A stretch of 64,000 nt of DNA from Thalassotalea ponticola (GTDB taxonomy: Bacteria > Pseudomonadota > Gammaproteobacteria > Enterobacterales > Alteromonadaceae), in NCBI RefSeq assembly GCF_041379045.1, contig NZ_CP166871.1:1922001-1986000 (forward strand), read 5' to 3'. Shown piece after piece: positions 36,715 to 46,785 of this stretch. Every line of letters starts with the position of its first letter. Positions within the stretch are counted from its first letter, which is position 1. The notes beneath the pieces are model-generated. The model ran no database searches and was not told where the DNA came from. It was given only the letters and a program-made list of their open reading frames with translations. The position numbers and the translations under genes were made by a program.

Positions 36715-37410
36715 TTAGGATTTAATGCGCAACATCTGATATAGCGCATACAGACCAACCGCTGTCCAGGCGAAAATCCAAATAAATTCTGGCATCAAGG
36801 TTAAATTAGCCAATGCATTGGCATCGCCTACATCGCCGTACCCAAATAAGTACAACGGTGAGCGAATCGCGTTGAGTACAACACTAAGTGCGATGAGTTG
36901 CAATACCGCCTTAAGCAATTTGAGATGACGTATCTTTGCACTAAATGAAAACAGTGCGATGAGCAATAAACAAATTCCCCAAGTGAGCAAGTCAGATACC
37001 CAAAAGATCATCGAGATCAGCAACGTCAGTAAGATCAGATAATTGAATAGTTTGGCAATGCGATGGTGTGCGCCGGCGGACCAAAAAATAAGCAGCGCCC
37101 AAACTGTCGCGCCTAGATAGCCACTGACACTGATTAAAAACGGGTTGCCACCGCGAGTCGTGCACAGCCCCGCACCGTTGGGAAATAGTTGAATCTGAAC
37201 AATTTGGCCGCCGCTCACTAAAGCGGCAAGACCGTGAGAAATTTCGTGAAAGTAACTCTCTAGCCAGTCAAATGGTACCGAAATAACGGGTAAGTATTTG
37301 ATCACAATAGCCAACAGCAACAGCGTATAGGTATTGGTAAAAATCGAGAGCAATAACGAGTTCGTTGATGACGACTGCGATGTAACACTCGATTTTAGTG
37401 ATTTATTCAT
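36715..37410 (-). CDS. M50-like zinc membrane peptidase
   Basis: A 231-residue inner-membrane protein with the zinc-protease motif HEISHG near residues 52-57, in the segment ESYFHEISHGLAALVSGG. The rest contains about five hydrophobic helices. This matches the short M50 family (peptidase M50B-like) often annotated next to core genes in marine gammaproteobacteria. The second zinc-ligand region is not obvious, so activity is unproven. No PDZ domain is present, unlike RseP. It may cut membrane-bound regulators, but no partner is visible nearby. Confidence 0.75.
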   Translation of the reverse strand: MNKSLKSSVTSQSSSTNSLLLSIFTNTYTLLLLAIVIKYLPVISVPFDWLESYFHEISHGLAALVSGGQIVQIQLFPNGAGLCTTRGGNPFLISVSGYLGATVWALLIFWSAGAHHRIAKLFNYLILLTLLISMIFWVSDLLTWGICLLLIALFSFSAKIRHLKLLKAVLQLIALSVVLNAIRSPLYLFGYGDVGDANALANLTLMPEFIWIFAWTAVGLYALYQMLRIKS

Positions 37411-37523
37411 GCCTAATTATCTACTGTTGAAGGTATTTCATCGTCATTTGCGCATCGCGATCAGCGCAGTTGTCAACGCAGCGGTCAAGACATTTAACCA
37501 CAATCTGACCGCTTGTTGCGCGA

Positions 37524-38225
37524 CTATTCCCGCCCAGGCAATTTTTTCCAGGTTACAGTATCGCGCACGTACACCGGTTGTGCGTTTTCGGCATCAACGC
37601 CTTTGCCCTGTGCAAATGCCTGTTTGCCCAGCTTTAACATTGCCAAGGCATGAGGAAAGCGAACGCTGTCATCGACATCGATATCAGCAAGCTCTGCAAA
37701 CGCTTCGTTATATGCACTCCAAGCACTACCCGCTCCGTGCAATGGCAAGGTTGTTGTCAGCTGATTGACATAATCACCGACACGTGACGGCGCCATTACC
37801 GCTTCATCTAATAACGGTTGCATCAACTGGTTATCATCCACTTGAAATAAACCAACATAGGCTTCACTCATTCGCGCATCGATGGCCGATAACACCAAAG
37901 GATGACCAAAATTATCGTACGCCTGTTGCGCCATGGCTTGTAACGTTGAGATACCGACTACGGGTAAATCAGCGGAAAAAGCCAGTCCTTGAGCAACGCC
38001 AATGCCAATGCGTACACCAGTAAAGCTGCCGGGACCGCGGCCGAAGATTAACCCGTCAAGATCAGCGACTTTAATACCCGCTTGCTTTAATACGTCGTCA
38101 ACCATAGGCAATAGCAACAAACTATGCGATTGCGGACATAGCTCGAAGCGATGATAAACACGGTCATTAACAGATACCGCAACAGACGCGGCTTCGGTAG
38201 AGGCATCGATAGCCAGATAATTCAC
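37524..38225 (-). CDS. tsaB: tRNA threonylcarbamoyladenosine biosynthesis protein TsaB
   Basis: A 233-residue ASKHA-fold protein needed, with TsaD and TsaE, to attach threonylcarbamoyl to A37 of ANN-decoding tRNAs. The N-terminal motif is YLAIDASTEAASVAV, and FGRGPGSFTGVRIG is the glycine-rich family signature. The start is GTG 38223-38225 with a GAGAG-rich leader. E. coli TsaB is 231 residues. It follows yoaA on the same strand by 45 bp, an arrangement also seen in E. coli, where yeaZ (tsaB) lies beside yoaA. Confidence 0.95.
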   Translation of the reverse strand: MNYLAIDASTEAASVAVSVNDRVYHRFELCPQSHSLLLLPMVDDVLKQAGIKVADLDGLIFGRGPGSFTGVRIGIGVAQGLAFSADLPVVGISTLQAMAQQAYDNFGHPLVLSAIDARMSEAYVGLFQVDDNQLMQPLLDEAVMAPSRVGDYVNQLTTTLPLHGAGSAWSAYNEAFAELADIDVDDSVRFPHALAMLKLGKQAFAQGKGVDAENAQPVYVRDTVTWKKLPGRE

Positions 38226-38270
38226 GTAAGCTCTCTCTTTATTTAACTAGCAACTAAGGGCTATTGTAAC

Positions 38271-40295
38271 TTAATTTTGCTTTTCTTGGTGCAGTGATTG
38301 TAAAAATTTCATCGCTTTATTTAGCTCCCGTGTGCGTTGCATATTCGGCAGCGACGACAAAAACACACCACCATAGGGTCGATTGACCAACCGCGTATCG
38401 CAAATAGCCAACACGCCTTTATCATTTACATCGCGTATCAATCGACCAACCCCTTGTTTGAGCGCGATAACCGCTTCGGGCAGTTGAATTTGCTTAAATG
38501 GATCGCCGCCTTGGCGTCGAACATCGTCACTTTTCGCTTGTAACAAGGGTTCATCAGGTGAGCTAAAAGGCAATTTATCAATGATCACACACGTCAGGCT
38601 ATCGCCGCGAACATCGACCCCTTCCCAAAAACTTGCGGTTGCGAGTAATACCGCATGAGGATCGTCAATAAATTGCTCTAACAGCACCGATTTGGCCGTT
38701 TGTCCTTGTACTAACAGCGTATTATCGACTTCATCGGTGAGTAATTCTGCTACTTGATTGAGCATTCGATACGACGTAAATAGCAAAAAGCAGTTACCGC
38801 GACTGGCTTTTATTAGTGGTATGGCGATGTTCGCTAGTGCCCTTGCTCTATTGCGATCATTGCTATGAGGCAGGTATCTCGGTACCAAAAGCAGTGATTG
38901 CTGCTGGTAGTCAAATGGGCTTTGTAACATCAATTGTTGTGCATCAGCCAAACCTAAGCCCTGAGTAAAGTGACTAAAGTCGCCATTAACCGATAGCGTG
39001 GCTGAGGTAAAAACAAAAGCGGTTTCATCATCACCTGTATGCGCCGCAAACTTATCGGCGACCGACAACGGTGTTTGGTGCAACACCACGTGACGGCGCG
39101 TTGTTTCAAACCAAAGACTCATGCCTAGCGCCTGCGTATCTTGCATCACTTGATATTTTGCCAACAATTGTTGGCAACGTTCAAAACAGTTATCAATCAC
39201 CTCGGTGCGCGATACACACAAGGTTAACACCTCGTGTAAAAATTTAAGGTCGTCGTGCAACTGAGTAAACCCGCGCGAAAACTGCTGGTATTTGATTTGC
39301 TCACGCCAGTTTCCTCGCGTCGGATCGGGCGCAAACAATAAGCGAAAATCACCGGCTGAGCGGGCCAGTTTTTCACTGGCCTTAAGCAATTGCTGTACAT
39401 CGGTTAACGCCAGTCGATATTGCTGCATACAGTCACTAGCAAGTTCTAGAATTTGTTTGGTGGAAAACGATTTGCCAAAATATTCGCTTGCGATATCGGC
39501 AATTTGGTGAGCTTCGTCGAAGACTACGACATCGCTTTTGGGGATCAACTCGCCAAAACCGGTATCTTTCAATGCCATATCGGCGAAATATAAATGATGG
39601 TTAACAACCACAAGGTCAGCGTTGGCTGCACGCTCTCGCGCTTTAACCAAATAACATTTCTCGTAATCGGGACAATTACGCCCCAAACAGTTATCTACCG
39701 TTGAGGTAATCAACGGCAAAATTGTCGAGTCTTCGCTTACTTCCACCAATTCGCCAATATCACCGCGTTGCGTTTGACTGGCCCATTGACGCACTTTGAC
39801 TAAGTCTGCCAAGCCTTGACTATCTAACGTTACCGCTGATTTTTGCCGCCGCGTCGGCGCGCTAGTGAAGTTTTCTTCAAGTCGAAACAAGCACAAATAG
39901 TTGGCGCGGCCTTTGAGCAACGCGATCTTTGCCCCCGACTCTAGGGCCTGTTTGACCAAGGGTAAATCTTTGTGAAACAACTGCTCTTGCAAATTTTTGG
40001 TACCGGTAGAAACGATAACTTTTTTACCACTGATTATGCTAGGTAATAAGTAGGCAAAGGTTTTTCCGGTACCCGTTCCCGCCTCAACCACCAAATGACG
40101 ACGGCTTTGAATAACGTCTGCAACTTTTAACGCCATATCGCGCTGTGCTTGTCGCGGGCGATAGCCATTAATGACTTTAGCTAACGCGCCATCCTCTGCA
40201 AAGGCTTGATCAACGCTCTCTATAAAAGTGGTCGTTTTTGTCAAAAGTAACTGCTTTTTTGAAGTATTATTGGCCGATATTATAACAATATTCAC
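38271..40295 (-). CDS. yoaA: ATP-dependent DNA helicase, DinG/XPD family (YoaA)
   Basis: A superfamily 2 iron-sulfur helicase of up to 674 residues. Walker A is VEAGTGTGKTFAYL, four cluster cysteines lie in NYLCLF and TVDNCLGRNCPDYEKCYL, the DEAH box is VVFDEAHQIAD, and motif VI is GVGRLIRD. YoaA works with the HolC subunit of DNA polymerase III in E. coli to repair replication damage. The start is uncertain: GTG 40293-40295 is the most distal, but a TATAAT (40276-40281 on the minus strand) within the first codons suggests the real start is downstream, for instance TTG 40242-40244. Confidence 0.92.
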   Translation of the reverse strand: MNIVIISANNTSKKQLLLTKTTTFIESVDQAFAEDGALAKVINGYRPRQAQRDMALKVADVIQSRRHLVVEAGTGTGKTFAYLLPSIISGKKVIVSTGTKNLQEQLFHKDLPLVKQALESGAKIALLKGRANYLCLFRLEENFTSAPTRRQKSAVTLDSQGLADLVKVRQWASQTQRGDIGELVEVSEDSTILPLITSTVDNCLGRNCPDYEKCYLVKARERAANADLVVVNHHLYFADMALKDTGFGELIPKSDVVVFDEAHQIADIASEYFGKSFSTKQILELASDCMQQYRLALTDVQQLLKASEKLARSAGDFRLLFAPDPTRGNWREQIKYQQFSRGFTQLHDDLKFLHEVLTLCVSRTEVIDNCFERCQQLLAKYQVMQDTQALGMSLWFETTRRHVVLHQTPLSVADKFAAHTGDDETAFVFTSATLSVNGDFSHFTQGLGLADAQQLMLQSPFDYQQQSLLLVPRYLPHSNDRNRARALANIAIPLIKASRGNCFLLFTSYRMLNQVAELLTDEVDNTLLVQGQTAKSVLLEQFIDDPHAVLLATASFWEGVDVRGDSLTCVIIDKLPFSSPDEPLLQAKSDDVRRQGGDPFKQIQLPEAVIALKQGVGRLIRDVNDKGVLAICDTRLVNRPYGGVFLSSLPNMQRTRELNKAMKFLQSLHQEKQN

Positions 40296-40685
40296 TTTGA
40301 TTTCTATGCTTTAGCACAGATGTAAGGCGATTTGCGATTGTTGATAACAGCCTCCGTCGACGTTCAATCAGTTGTGTTAACACGGGTTAAGTTAACAAAA
40401 AACTGCTCTATCATGCGTTGTTAGCCGTTTTAACTTGCACTAAGTGAGTATCGTGTTATGGTGATGTTATGTAACAAATTTGTTAATTAACAACAGCAAG
40501 AACAGACAACAACGTTCAACAAAAACGAGTAAAAACGTTATAAATAATAATGTTTTGATCCAAGACCACGGCTTGTTGCGTAACTGTGTTTGTGGTTAAC
40601 ATAAATCATCAGGTATTCGTAACAACGGCTTGTGGCAAAAAATAGCAGCGCAATCTCAGATACAGTTATAGGACAATGAAAAACA
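40296..40685. other. Upstream region of the his operon
   Basis: 390 bp between divergent yoaA and the his leader peptide. It must contain the his promoter. A candidate is TTCAAC 40515-40520 with TATAAA 40539-40544 at 18-bp spacing, which is weak. The region is rich in AACAAC/GTTAAC words but holds no supported gene or operator. Confidence 0.35.
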
Positions 40686-40730
40686 ATGAATAACCTAACA
40701 TCACATCATCATCACCATGCACGTGGCTAG
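40686..40730 (+). CDS. hisL: his operon leader peptide
   Basis: A 14-residue frame, MNNLTSHHHHHARG, with five consecutive histidine codons (CAT CAT CAT CAC CAT, 40704-40718). It is the sensor of transcription attenuation: when charged histidyl-tRNA is scarce the ribosome stalls on the His run and an antiterminator forms. E. coli HisL has seven His in a row. A run of five His codons this close to a strong terminator and hisG is not chance. The ribosome site GGACAATGAAA lies a few bases upstream. Confidence 0.9.
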   Translation: MNNLTSHHHHHARG

Positions 40731-40820
40731 CCCTTAGGTTATTCACTGAGGGGCTGTGGGCTCTTCAGTATGGCGCAACAACGCCCCGAAAGAGTCCAAC
40801 CCTTTCGGGGCGTTTTTTTT
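40731..40820 (+). promoter_or_regulatory. his transcription attenuator
   Basis: The region between hisL and hisG. The terminator is a 12-bp perfect stem, ACGCCCCGAAAG (40781-40792) with CTTTCGGGGCGT (40802-40813), followed by eight T (40813-40820). Upstream, AGCCC (40729-40733) can pair with GGGCT (40751-40755), and CTCTT (40761-40765) can pair with the AAGAG of the terminator's left side, giving the alternative antiterminator. The stem elements are seen directly. The switching model is inferred from enteric his attenuation. Confidence 0.85.
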
Positions 40821-40874
40821 CGCACCGACCGAAGATGACATACTCTAATAATACAATCAATTTTTGGGACCATT

Positions 40875-41777
40875 ATGACCTTAGATAAAAATCGATTAAC
40901 CATCGCCATCCAAAAGTCAGGACGATTGAGCGACGAGTCACAAACCCTGTTTAAATTGTGTGGTTTGACCCTTAATCTAACCGATCGCAAACTGCTAGCG
41001 CACGTTGCTAACATGAGCATTGATATTATGCTGGTGCGCTCATCTGATATACCTGGGTTAGTTATGGACGGTATCTGTGATCTAGGTATCGTTGGTGATA
41101 ACACCCTGCAAGAGCACGCATTACAGCGCCAGCTCACCCTTGAGGCCAATGATTTCAATAAAATATGCTCGCTCAAATTTGGTGGTTGTCGACTTTCTAT
41201 CGCCCTACCTCAAGAAATGCAGTACCACGGTGTGCAAAGCCTCAATGGCCTTAGACTGGCCACCACCTACCCTCGTTTGTTAAATCGATTTGCTCAAGAC
41301 AACGGTATCCACATCGACATTACCAAGCTAAATGGTTCAGTTGAGCTTGCCCCTCGCGTTGGTTTAGCCGACGGTATTTGCGATTTGGTGTCTACGGGTA
41401 CAACGTTAGAGGCCAATGGGTTAAAAGAAGTCGAAGTCATTTTCAAGTCTAAAGCAGCACTGATAAAAGGACCTAACCGCTTGTCTGAGGCGAAACAGGC
41501 AACCCTAGATACCCTGTTACCGAGGATTAAAGGGGTACTGAAAGCGCGAGAAAGTAAATACATCATGCTTCACGCGCCGAAGGACAAGCTCAATGAAGTA
41601 ACCTCGCTGCTCCCCGGCAGTGAAACGCCAACCGTGCTCCCTCTTGCCGAGCGCGACGATCGCGTTGCCGTGCACATGGTCAGTACAGAAACCATTTTCT
41701 GGGAAACCATGGAACAACTCAAGGCGCTAGGCTGTAATAGCATCTTAGTCATGCCAATTGAAAAAATGATGGGATAA
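40875..41777 (+). CDS. hisG: ATP phosphoribosyltransferase
   Basis: The first enzyme of histidine biosynthesis: ATP plus PRPP gives phosphoribosyl-ATP. At 300 residues it is the long form with its own C-terminal regulatory ACT-like domain, so it needs no HisZ. The PRPP loop is DLVSTGTTLEANGL (about residues 174-187), and the N-terminal KSGRLSDES matches the family. The C-terminal domain begins near residue 225 and should confer feedback inhibition by histidine. GGGA lies six bases before the ATG. hisD follows after three bases. Confidence 0.97.
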   Translation: MTLDKNRLTIAIQKSGRLSDESQTLFKLCGLTLNLTDRKLLAHVANMSIDIMLVRSSDIPGLVMDGICDLGIVGDNTLQEHALQRQLTLEANDFNKICSLKFGGCRLSIALPQEMQYHGVQSLNGLRLATTYPRLLNRFAQDNGIHIDITKLNGSVELAPRVGLADGICDLVSTGTTLEANGLKEVEVIFKSKAALIKGPNRLSEAKQATLDTLLPRIKGVLKARESKYIMLHAPKDKLNEVTSLLPGSETPTVLPLAERDDRVAVHMVSTETIFWETMEQLKALGCNSILVMPIEKMMG

Positions 41778-41780
41778 GAG

Positions 41781-43121
41781 ATGATTTATTGGTCGAAACT
41801 TAATCAACAACAACAGAGCGACGCCTTGTCCCGTCCTGAGCTAGGTGACAACCGAACCGTGCGTCAGAGCGTTACGCGGATCATCGATAGCGTTGCCAAG
41901 GACGGAGACGATGCGCTATTTAAACTAACCGAGCGCTTTGATCGCATTCGCCTAGATTCATTGCGTATCTCACAAACCGCAATCGTCAATGCCAGTAACC
42001 GTTTATCAGATGCGCGAAAACTGGCTATACAAACGGCTTATAGCCATATTGAAAGCTTTCATCGCGCTCAGCTAACCGATGATATAACCATTGAAACAGC
42101 CCCTGGTGTGACTTGCATGCTCAAAACTGAGGCCATCGACAGTGTAGGCTTGTACATCCCTGCGGGTACTGCGCCGTTGCCATCGACGGTGTTAATGCTT
42201 GGGGTACCGGCGAAAATAGCTGGTTGCTCACGGGTGGTATTAGTGTGTCCTCCACAAAACAATACTCTGATCGCCGACGAAATATTGTATGCTGCCAAGC
42301 TGTGTCAAATTGATGAGATATACACCATTGGTGGCGCTCAAGCCATTGCCGCTCTAGCACTTGGCACAGAGACCATTAAACCGGTGAATAAAGTGTTTGG
42401 CCCTGGCAACCGTTATGTCACCGAGGCAAAAACACAGTTAGCTCAACGGGTACCGGGTTTCACCATTGACATGCCTGCGGGGCCGTCAGAGCTGTTGATT
42501 ATTGCCGATCAGCACGCCACGCCGAGTTATGTTGCCGCCGATCTTTTATCGCAAGCGGAACACGGCATTGACTCACAAGTGATGTTAGTTACCGATAGCG
42601 AGTCATTAGCGCACGCGGTAACAGAACAACTGGCCTCGCAACTTGCCTTACTGAGTCGCCAACAGATAGCCGATGAGGCACTGCAACAAAGTCGGGTTAT
42701 CATCACTGACAGCTTAGCGGATGCCGTAGCGATATCCAATCGTTACGGACCAGAGCACTTAAGCCTGCAGTGTCGAGATACCGACCGCTTATTGACCAGC
42801 ATTCGCGGTGCGGGCTCTGTTTTTGTCGGCGACTTTTCGCCTGAGTCAGCGGGCGACTACGCCAGCGGTACCAATCACGTATTACCCACATACGGCTATT
42901 CAAAAGTGTTATCGTCATTGCATTTGGCCGACTTTTCTCGCCGCTATACCGTGCAAACACTTACTCGAGAAGGGCTGCGCGGACTGGCGCCAACGATTAT
43001 TGAACTCACTGATGCCGAGGGGTTAGACGCTCATCAACGAGCGGTCACCATTCGCTTAGAGCAAACCAATGCAACTGCAACGCAAACGGTTGCGAGCGTC
43101 GCACCAGGGGAAGCAAAATGA
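41781..43121 (+). CDS. hisD: Histidinol dehydrogenase
   Basis: A 446-residue zinc- and NAD-dependent enzyme that oxidises L-histidinol to L-histidine in two steps. Conserved stretches include YIPAGTAPLPSTVLM, IYTIGGAQAIAALALGTE, VFGPGNRYVTEAK, DMPAGPSELLI, and YASGTNHVLPTYG with zinc and substrate histidines. Length matches E. coli HisD (434) apart from a longer C-terminal tail. It starts three bases after hisG and overlaps hisC by ATGA, so translation is coupled. Confidence 0.97.
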   Translation: MIYWSKLNQQQQSDALSRPELGDNRTVRQSVTRIIDSVAKDGDDALFKLTERFDRIRLDSLRISQTAIVNASNRLSDARKLAIQTAYSHIESFHRAQLTDDITIETAPGVTCMLKTEAIDSVGLYIPAGTAPLPSTVLMLGVPAKIAGCSRVVLVCPPQNNTLIADEILYAAKLCQIDEIYTIGGAQAIAALALGTETIKPVNKVFGPGNRYVTEAKTQLAQRVPGFTIDMPAGPSELLIIADQHATPSYVAADLLSQAEHGIDSQVMLVTDSESLAHAVTEQLASQLALLSRQQIADEALQQSRVIITDSLADAVAISNRYGPEHLSLQCRDTDRLLTSIRGAGSVFVGDFSPESAGDYASGTNHVLPTYGYSKVLSSLHLADFSRRYTVQTLTREGLRGLAPTIIELTDAEGLDAHQRAVTIRLEQTNATATQTVASVAPGEAK

Positions 43122-44281
43122 CACGAAGCATTAGCAAAGATGACAACAACGAGACTATCTCTCGCCAAGAACGAGAGTGTCAGTTGGCAAAGCGCTTGGT
43201 CAGAGCCGATATCAAAGACATGATCCCATACCAGTCGGCCCGACGAGAACAAAGCGAAGGCAACATTTGGTTAAATGCCAATGAGGCGGGTGATCAACAG
43301 TCGATTAGCGTCAACTTCGAACACTTAAATCGCTACCCTGACTTTCAGCCACAAGCGTTAATTCAAGCTTACCGCGACTACTGTGGTGTGGCGAGCGAGT
43401 CGATTTTAGCTACGCGCGGTGCCGACGAAGGCATCGAACTCATTATTCGCACCTTTTGTCGAGCGGAACGCGATAGCATTTTAATTTGTCCACCAACCTA
43501 CGGAATGTATGCGATCAGTGCTCAAGCTCACAATATCAACATCGAAAAAGCCCCATTAATCGCTGATATGCAACTCGATTTACCGGTGCTAGCAAGCTAT
43601 AAGAATCGGGTGAAAGTGGTGTTTATTTGCTCGCCGAACAACCCGACGGGCAACGCGTTGGCGATGGGCGACATTGAACAGGTGTTAACGCTGTTTGCCG
43701 ACAGTGCCCTAGTAGTCGTCGATGAAGCGTATATCGAGTTCTGCCCAGATAAAACCGTGACCCATTTACTGGCTGCACACCCCAACTTGGTTGTCTTGCG
43801 CACCCTAAGCAAGGGCTTTGCTCTGGCTGGGCTGCGCTGTGGTTTTGTCTTATCATCGCCCGCTATCATTGAGCAACTGAGTAAGGTGATCGCCCCCTAC
43901 CCAATCAGTCAACCGGTTGCTGTCATTGCCAGCCAAGCTCTTTGCAAACGCGAGGTTATGTACCAACGCGTCAATGACACACTACAACTGAGAGACAAAA
44001 CAGAGGCGATACTAAAAGCACAACCTTGGCTAACTCAACTGTTTGCCTCACATAGCAACTATCTGCTGTTTCGCGCCACCAACAGCCAAAGCTTATTTCG
44101 CTTTTTACTCGATCGAGGCGTGGTGATCCGCGACCAAAGTAAGCAACTCGGTCTCACCGATTGCTTGCGAGTCAGCATAGGTAACGCGGAGCAAATGCAA
44201 CACTTCTTTGACGCTCTACTCGCATTCAATAAGGTGTACTACCAACAACACAATAATTTAACCAGACAGGATACGCTATGA
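43118..44281 (+). CDS. hisC: Histidinol-phosphate aminotransferase
   Basis: A 387-residue class I/II PLP aminotransferase that makes L-histidinol phosphate from imidazole-acetol phosphate and glutamate. The N-terminal [10 protein letters not shown] segment, [19 protein letters not shown] and the PLP lysine in [15 protein letters not shown] are all present. A hydrophilic extension of roughly 25 residues precedes the usual start of the family; the ATG overlapping the hisD stop is still the best start for coupling. It overlaps hisB by ATGA. Confidence 0.96.
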   Translation: MTRSISKDDNNETISRQERECQLAKRLVRADIKDMIPYQSARREQSEGNIWLNANEAGDQQSISVNFEHLNRYPDFQPQALIQAYRDYCGVASESILATRGADEGIELIIRTFCRAERDSILICPPTYGMYAISAQAHNINIEKAPLIADMQLDLPVLASYKNRVKVVFICSPNNPTGNALAMGDIEQVLTLFADSALVVVDEAYIEFCPDKTVTHLLAAHPNLVVLRTLSKGFALAGLRCGFVLSSPAIIEQLSKVIAPYPISQPVAVIASQALCKREVMYQRVNDTLQLRDKTEAILKAQPWLTQLFASHSNYLLFRATNSQSLFRFLLDRGVVIRDQSKQLGLTDCLRVSIGNAEQMQHFFDALLAFNKVYYQQHNNLTRQDTL

Positions 44282-45372
44282 GCAAACCAATCGATTTAAT
44301 CAAGGACCGTAGCGACATTTTATTTATCGACCGCGACGGCACTCTAATTGAAGAACCACGGGTAGATAAACAAGTCGACAGTTTAGAAAAGCTGGAGTTT
44401 GAACCTGGGGTTATTCCTGCATTGCTGCAACTGCAACAGGCAGGCTTCACCTTAGTGATGGTATCGAATCAAGATGGTTTGGGTACCGATAGCTATCCAC
44501 AAGCCGACTTTGACTTGCCTCACAACAAAATGATCGCCTTGTTCGAGTCGCAAGGGGTGCAGTTTGCCGATGTGCTTATTTGTCCGCACTTTGCAACCGA
44601 TAATTGTCCATGCAGGAAACCGAAGCTCGGTTTGCTGAGTGATTATTTGCAACAAGGCAAAATCAACTTCACCAACTCGTTTGTCATTGGCGACCGAGAT
44701 ACTGATGTAGAACTGGCCAACAATATGGGGTTAGCAAGTTTTCAATATCACCGAGAGCAACTTAACTGGCCGGCTATTTGTCAGCAGTTACTGCTGACTG
44801 AGCGTTCGGCAAAGGTGGTGCGAACGACCAAAGAAACCGATATTACAGTAGAGGTGAATCTTGACCGCAAAGGCGGTTCTAACATTGCCACTGGCATAGG
44901 CTTTTTTGACCATATGCTTGATCAAATTGCTACCCACGGCGGCTTTTATTTACACTGCCACGTCAAAGGTGACTTGCACATTGATGATCATCACAGCGTC
45001 GAAGACACCGCGCTGGCTCTAGGCGAAGCGATAAAACGAGCCTTGGGCAATAAACGAGGCATCGATCGCTTTGGTTTCGTGTTGCCGATGGACGAATGCC
45101 TAGCACAGTGCAGCATCGACCTCTCTGGGCGACCTCACCTCGAGTTCAATGCCGTATTTAGCGACAACCGAGTAGGTGACATGTCGACACAAATGGTTTA
45201 TCACTTTTTCAAAAGCCTGACCGATGCCATGGCCATCACCCTGCACTTATCAACCACAACGGGCAATTGTCATCATCAAGTCGAAAGCCTGTTTAAGGTA
45301 TTTGGTCGTGCATTTGGGCAAGCGATTAAAGTCGGCGGTGATCAACTGCCGAGCTCAAAGGGCGTGTTATAA
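44278..45372 (+). CDS. hisB: Bifunctional histidinol-phosphatase / imidazoleglycerol-phosphate dehydratase
   Basis: A 364-residue fusion. The N-terminal HAD phosphatase domain (about 1-170) has the nucleophile motif [11 protein letters not shown], zinc-binding [15 protein letters not shown], and [10 protein letters not shown]. The C-terminal dehydratase domain has [31 protein letters not shown] and [14 protein letters not shown] with metal histidines. This fusion is typical of enteric and related gammaproteobacteria. It starts within the hisC stop (ATGA) and is followed after 25 bp by hisH. Confidence 0.97.
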   Translation: MSKPIDLIKDRSDILFIDRDGTLIEEPRVDKQVDSLEKLEFEPGVIPALLQLQQAGFTLVMVSNQDGLGTDSYPQADFDLPHNKMIALFESQGVQFADVLICPHFATDNCPCRKPKLGLLSDYLQQGKINFTNSFVIGDRDTDVELANNMGLASFQYHREQLNWPAICQQLLLTERSAKVVRTTKETDITVEVNLDRKGGSNIATGIGFFDHMLDQIATHGGFYLHCHVKGDLHIDDHHSVEDTALALGEAIKRALGNKRGIDRFGFVLPMDECLAQCSIDLSGRPHLEFNAVFSDNRVGDMSTQMVYHFFKSLTDAMAITLHLSTTTGNCHHQVESLFKVFGRAFGQAIKVGGDQLPSSKGVL

Positions 45373-45397
45373 GTGATGATGGAAAAAAGGAAGACTA

Positions 45398-46048
45398 ATG
45401 GCTGATATAACAACAGCAGATGCAATCGGTGCTGACGCGCTGATTATTGATACCGGATGTGCCAATATCAACTCTCTTAAATTTGCCCTTGAGCGACTTG
45501 GTTACCACATTGTCGTCAGTGATGACGAGCACTGTATAGGCCAGGCCAAAAAGTTATTTTTACCCGGTGTTGGTGCCGCCAGTTTCGCCATGCAGACGAT
45601 AAAAGACAAGCAGCTAACCGACATTATCGCTACGCTCGAACAACCGGTATTGGGTATCTGTTTAGGCATGCAACTGCTGTGTCGTTCATCGCGTGAAAAT
45701 GGAATCAATACTCGCTGTTTAGGGTTGATTGACAGCGACGTTGACTTACTTAAGGCGGGTCGAGGACACAGTGGTTTGAATCCGCTTCGCCTACCACATA
45801 TGGGCTGGAACACCCTCAGTGACATTGGCTCTAACCCATTGTTTAACAGTATTAGTGAGCGCGATTATTTTTATTTTGTTCACAGTTATTGCGCACCGAT
45901 AAGTTCCAGAACCCTAGCCCAATGTCACTACGGCCAAGCGTTTAGCGCCAGTTTGTGTGAAAACAATTTTTACGGCGTGCAGTTTCACCCCGAACGTTCA
46001 GGCAAAAGCGGCGCTACCTTACTCACTAATTTCATGGAGTATTGCTGA
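45398..46048 (+). CDS. hisH: Imidazole glycerol phosphate synthase, glutaminase subunit
   Basis: A 216-residue class I glutamine amidotransferase that feeds ammonia to HisF. The nucleophile cysteine lies in LGICLGMQLL, and the catalytic His-Glu pair in GVQFHPERSGKSG. An N-terminal extension of about ten residues precedes the usual IIDTGCANI. AAGGAAG lies six bases before the ATG. Its TGA stop overlaps the hisA ATG by one base (TGATG). Confidence 0.96.
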   Translation: MADITTADAIGADALIIDTGCANINSLKFALERLGYHIVVSDDEHCIGQAKKLFLPGVGAASFAMQTIKDKQLTDIIATLEQPVLGICLGMQLLCRSSRENGINTRCLGLIDSDVDLLKAGRGHSGLNPLRLPHMGWNTLSDIGSNPLFNSISERDYFYFVHSYCAPISSRTLAQCHYGQAFSASLCENNFYGVQFHPERSGKSGATLLTNFMEYC

Positions 46049-46785
46049 TGATTATCCCTGCTATCGACTTGATAAATGGCACGGTAGTCCGCTTGTACCA
46101 AGGTGACTATCAACAAAAGACCGAATACCCATTGACCGCCGAGCAATTGGTGGCACTTTATCACCAACAGGGAGCCAAGCGCCTGCACTTAGTCGATTTA
46201 GACGGAGCCAAAGACAGTCAACAACGCCAGACCAAACGCTTGGCACAAATTATTAACAGCGCCGCGATGCCAGTACAGGTTGGCGGCGGTGTTCGCTGCC
46301 AAGCGGATGTCGACACCTTACTTGAGCTCGGGGCACGTTCTGTTGTGGTGGGCAGCTTGGCCATTAAGCAACCCGAGCTGGTTGCATCTTGGCTAAAGGA
46401 ATACGGCAAACAAGCGATTGTTTTAGCATTGGATGTCAACATTGATCAACACGGCCATAAGCACCTGCCGACTCACGGCTGGATTGAACGCAGCGAACAC
46501 ACGTTAGAACAACTGATCGACGGTTACGGCGCTGATAACATTGGTCATATATTATGTACGGACATAGCAAAAGACGGCACCCTGCAAGGTTGCAATACCG
46601 AGTTATATCGGCAAATGAAGCGTGCTTATCCTGCAATACAATGGCAAGCATCGGGGGGCATTGGCTCACTTGAGGATGTTAAGCGCGCGGCGATATCCGG
46701 TGCCGACTCTCTGATTTTAGGACGCGCGTTATTGGAAAATAAATTCACCGTTAAGGAGGCAATATCGTGCTGGCAAAACGCATAA
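46048..46785 (+). CDS. hisA: Phosphoribosylformimino-5-aminoimidazole carboxamide ribotide isomerase
   Basis: A 245-residue TIM barrel that opens the ribose ring of ProFAR to PRFAR. The catalytic aspartates lie in the N-terminal [18 protein letters not shown] (Asp8) and in [11 protein letters not shown]; phosphate loops are VGGGVR and [13 protein letters not shown] 46048 is chosen because GGAG (46036-46039) lies eight bases upstream; a TTG at 46042 would be too close. It overlaps hisF by 19 bp. Confidence 0.97.
   Translation: MIIPAIDLINGTVVRLYQGDYQQKTEYPLTAEQLVALYHQQGAKRLHLVDLDGAKDSQQRQTKRLAQIINSAAMPVQVGGGVRCQADVDTLLELGARSVVVGSLAIKQPELVASWLKEYGKQAIVLALDVNIDQHGHKHLPTHGWIERSEHTLEQLIDGYGADNIGHILCTDIAKDGTLQGCNTELYRQMKRAYPAIQWQASGGIGSLEDVKRAAISGADSLILGRALLENKFTVKEAISCWQNA

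Noticed and set aside
36715..37410. RseP-type site-2 protease acting on the anti-sigma factor
   Set aside because: It has the HExxH motif but no PDZ domain and lies 13 kb from the sigma locus, so a functional link cannot be argued.
40739..41176. 145-codon minus-strand frame over hisL/hisG
   Set aside because: It is a shadow of hisG in the opposite strand, and it crosses the his terminator.
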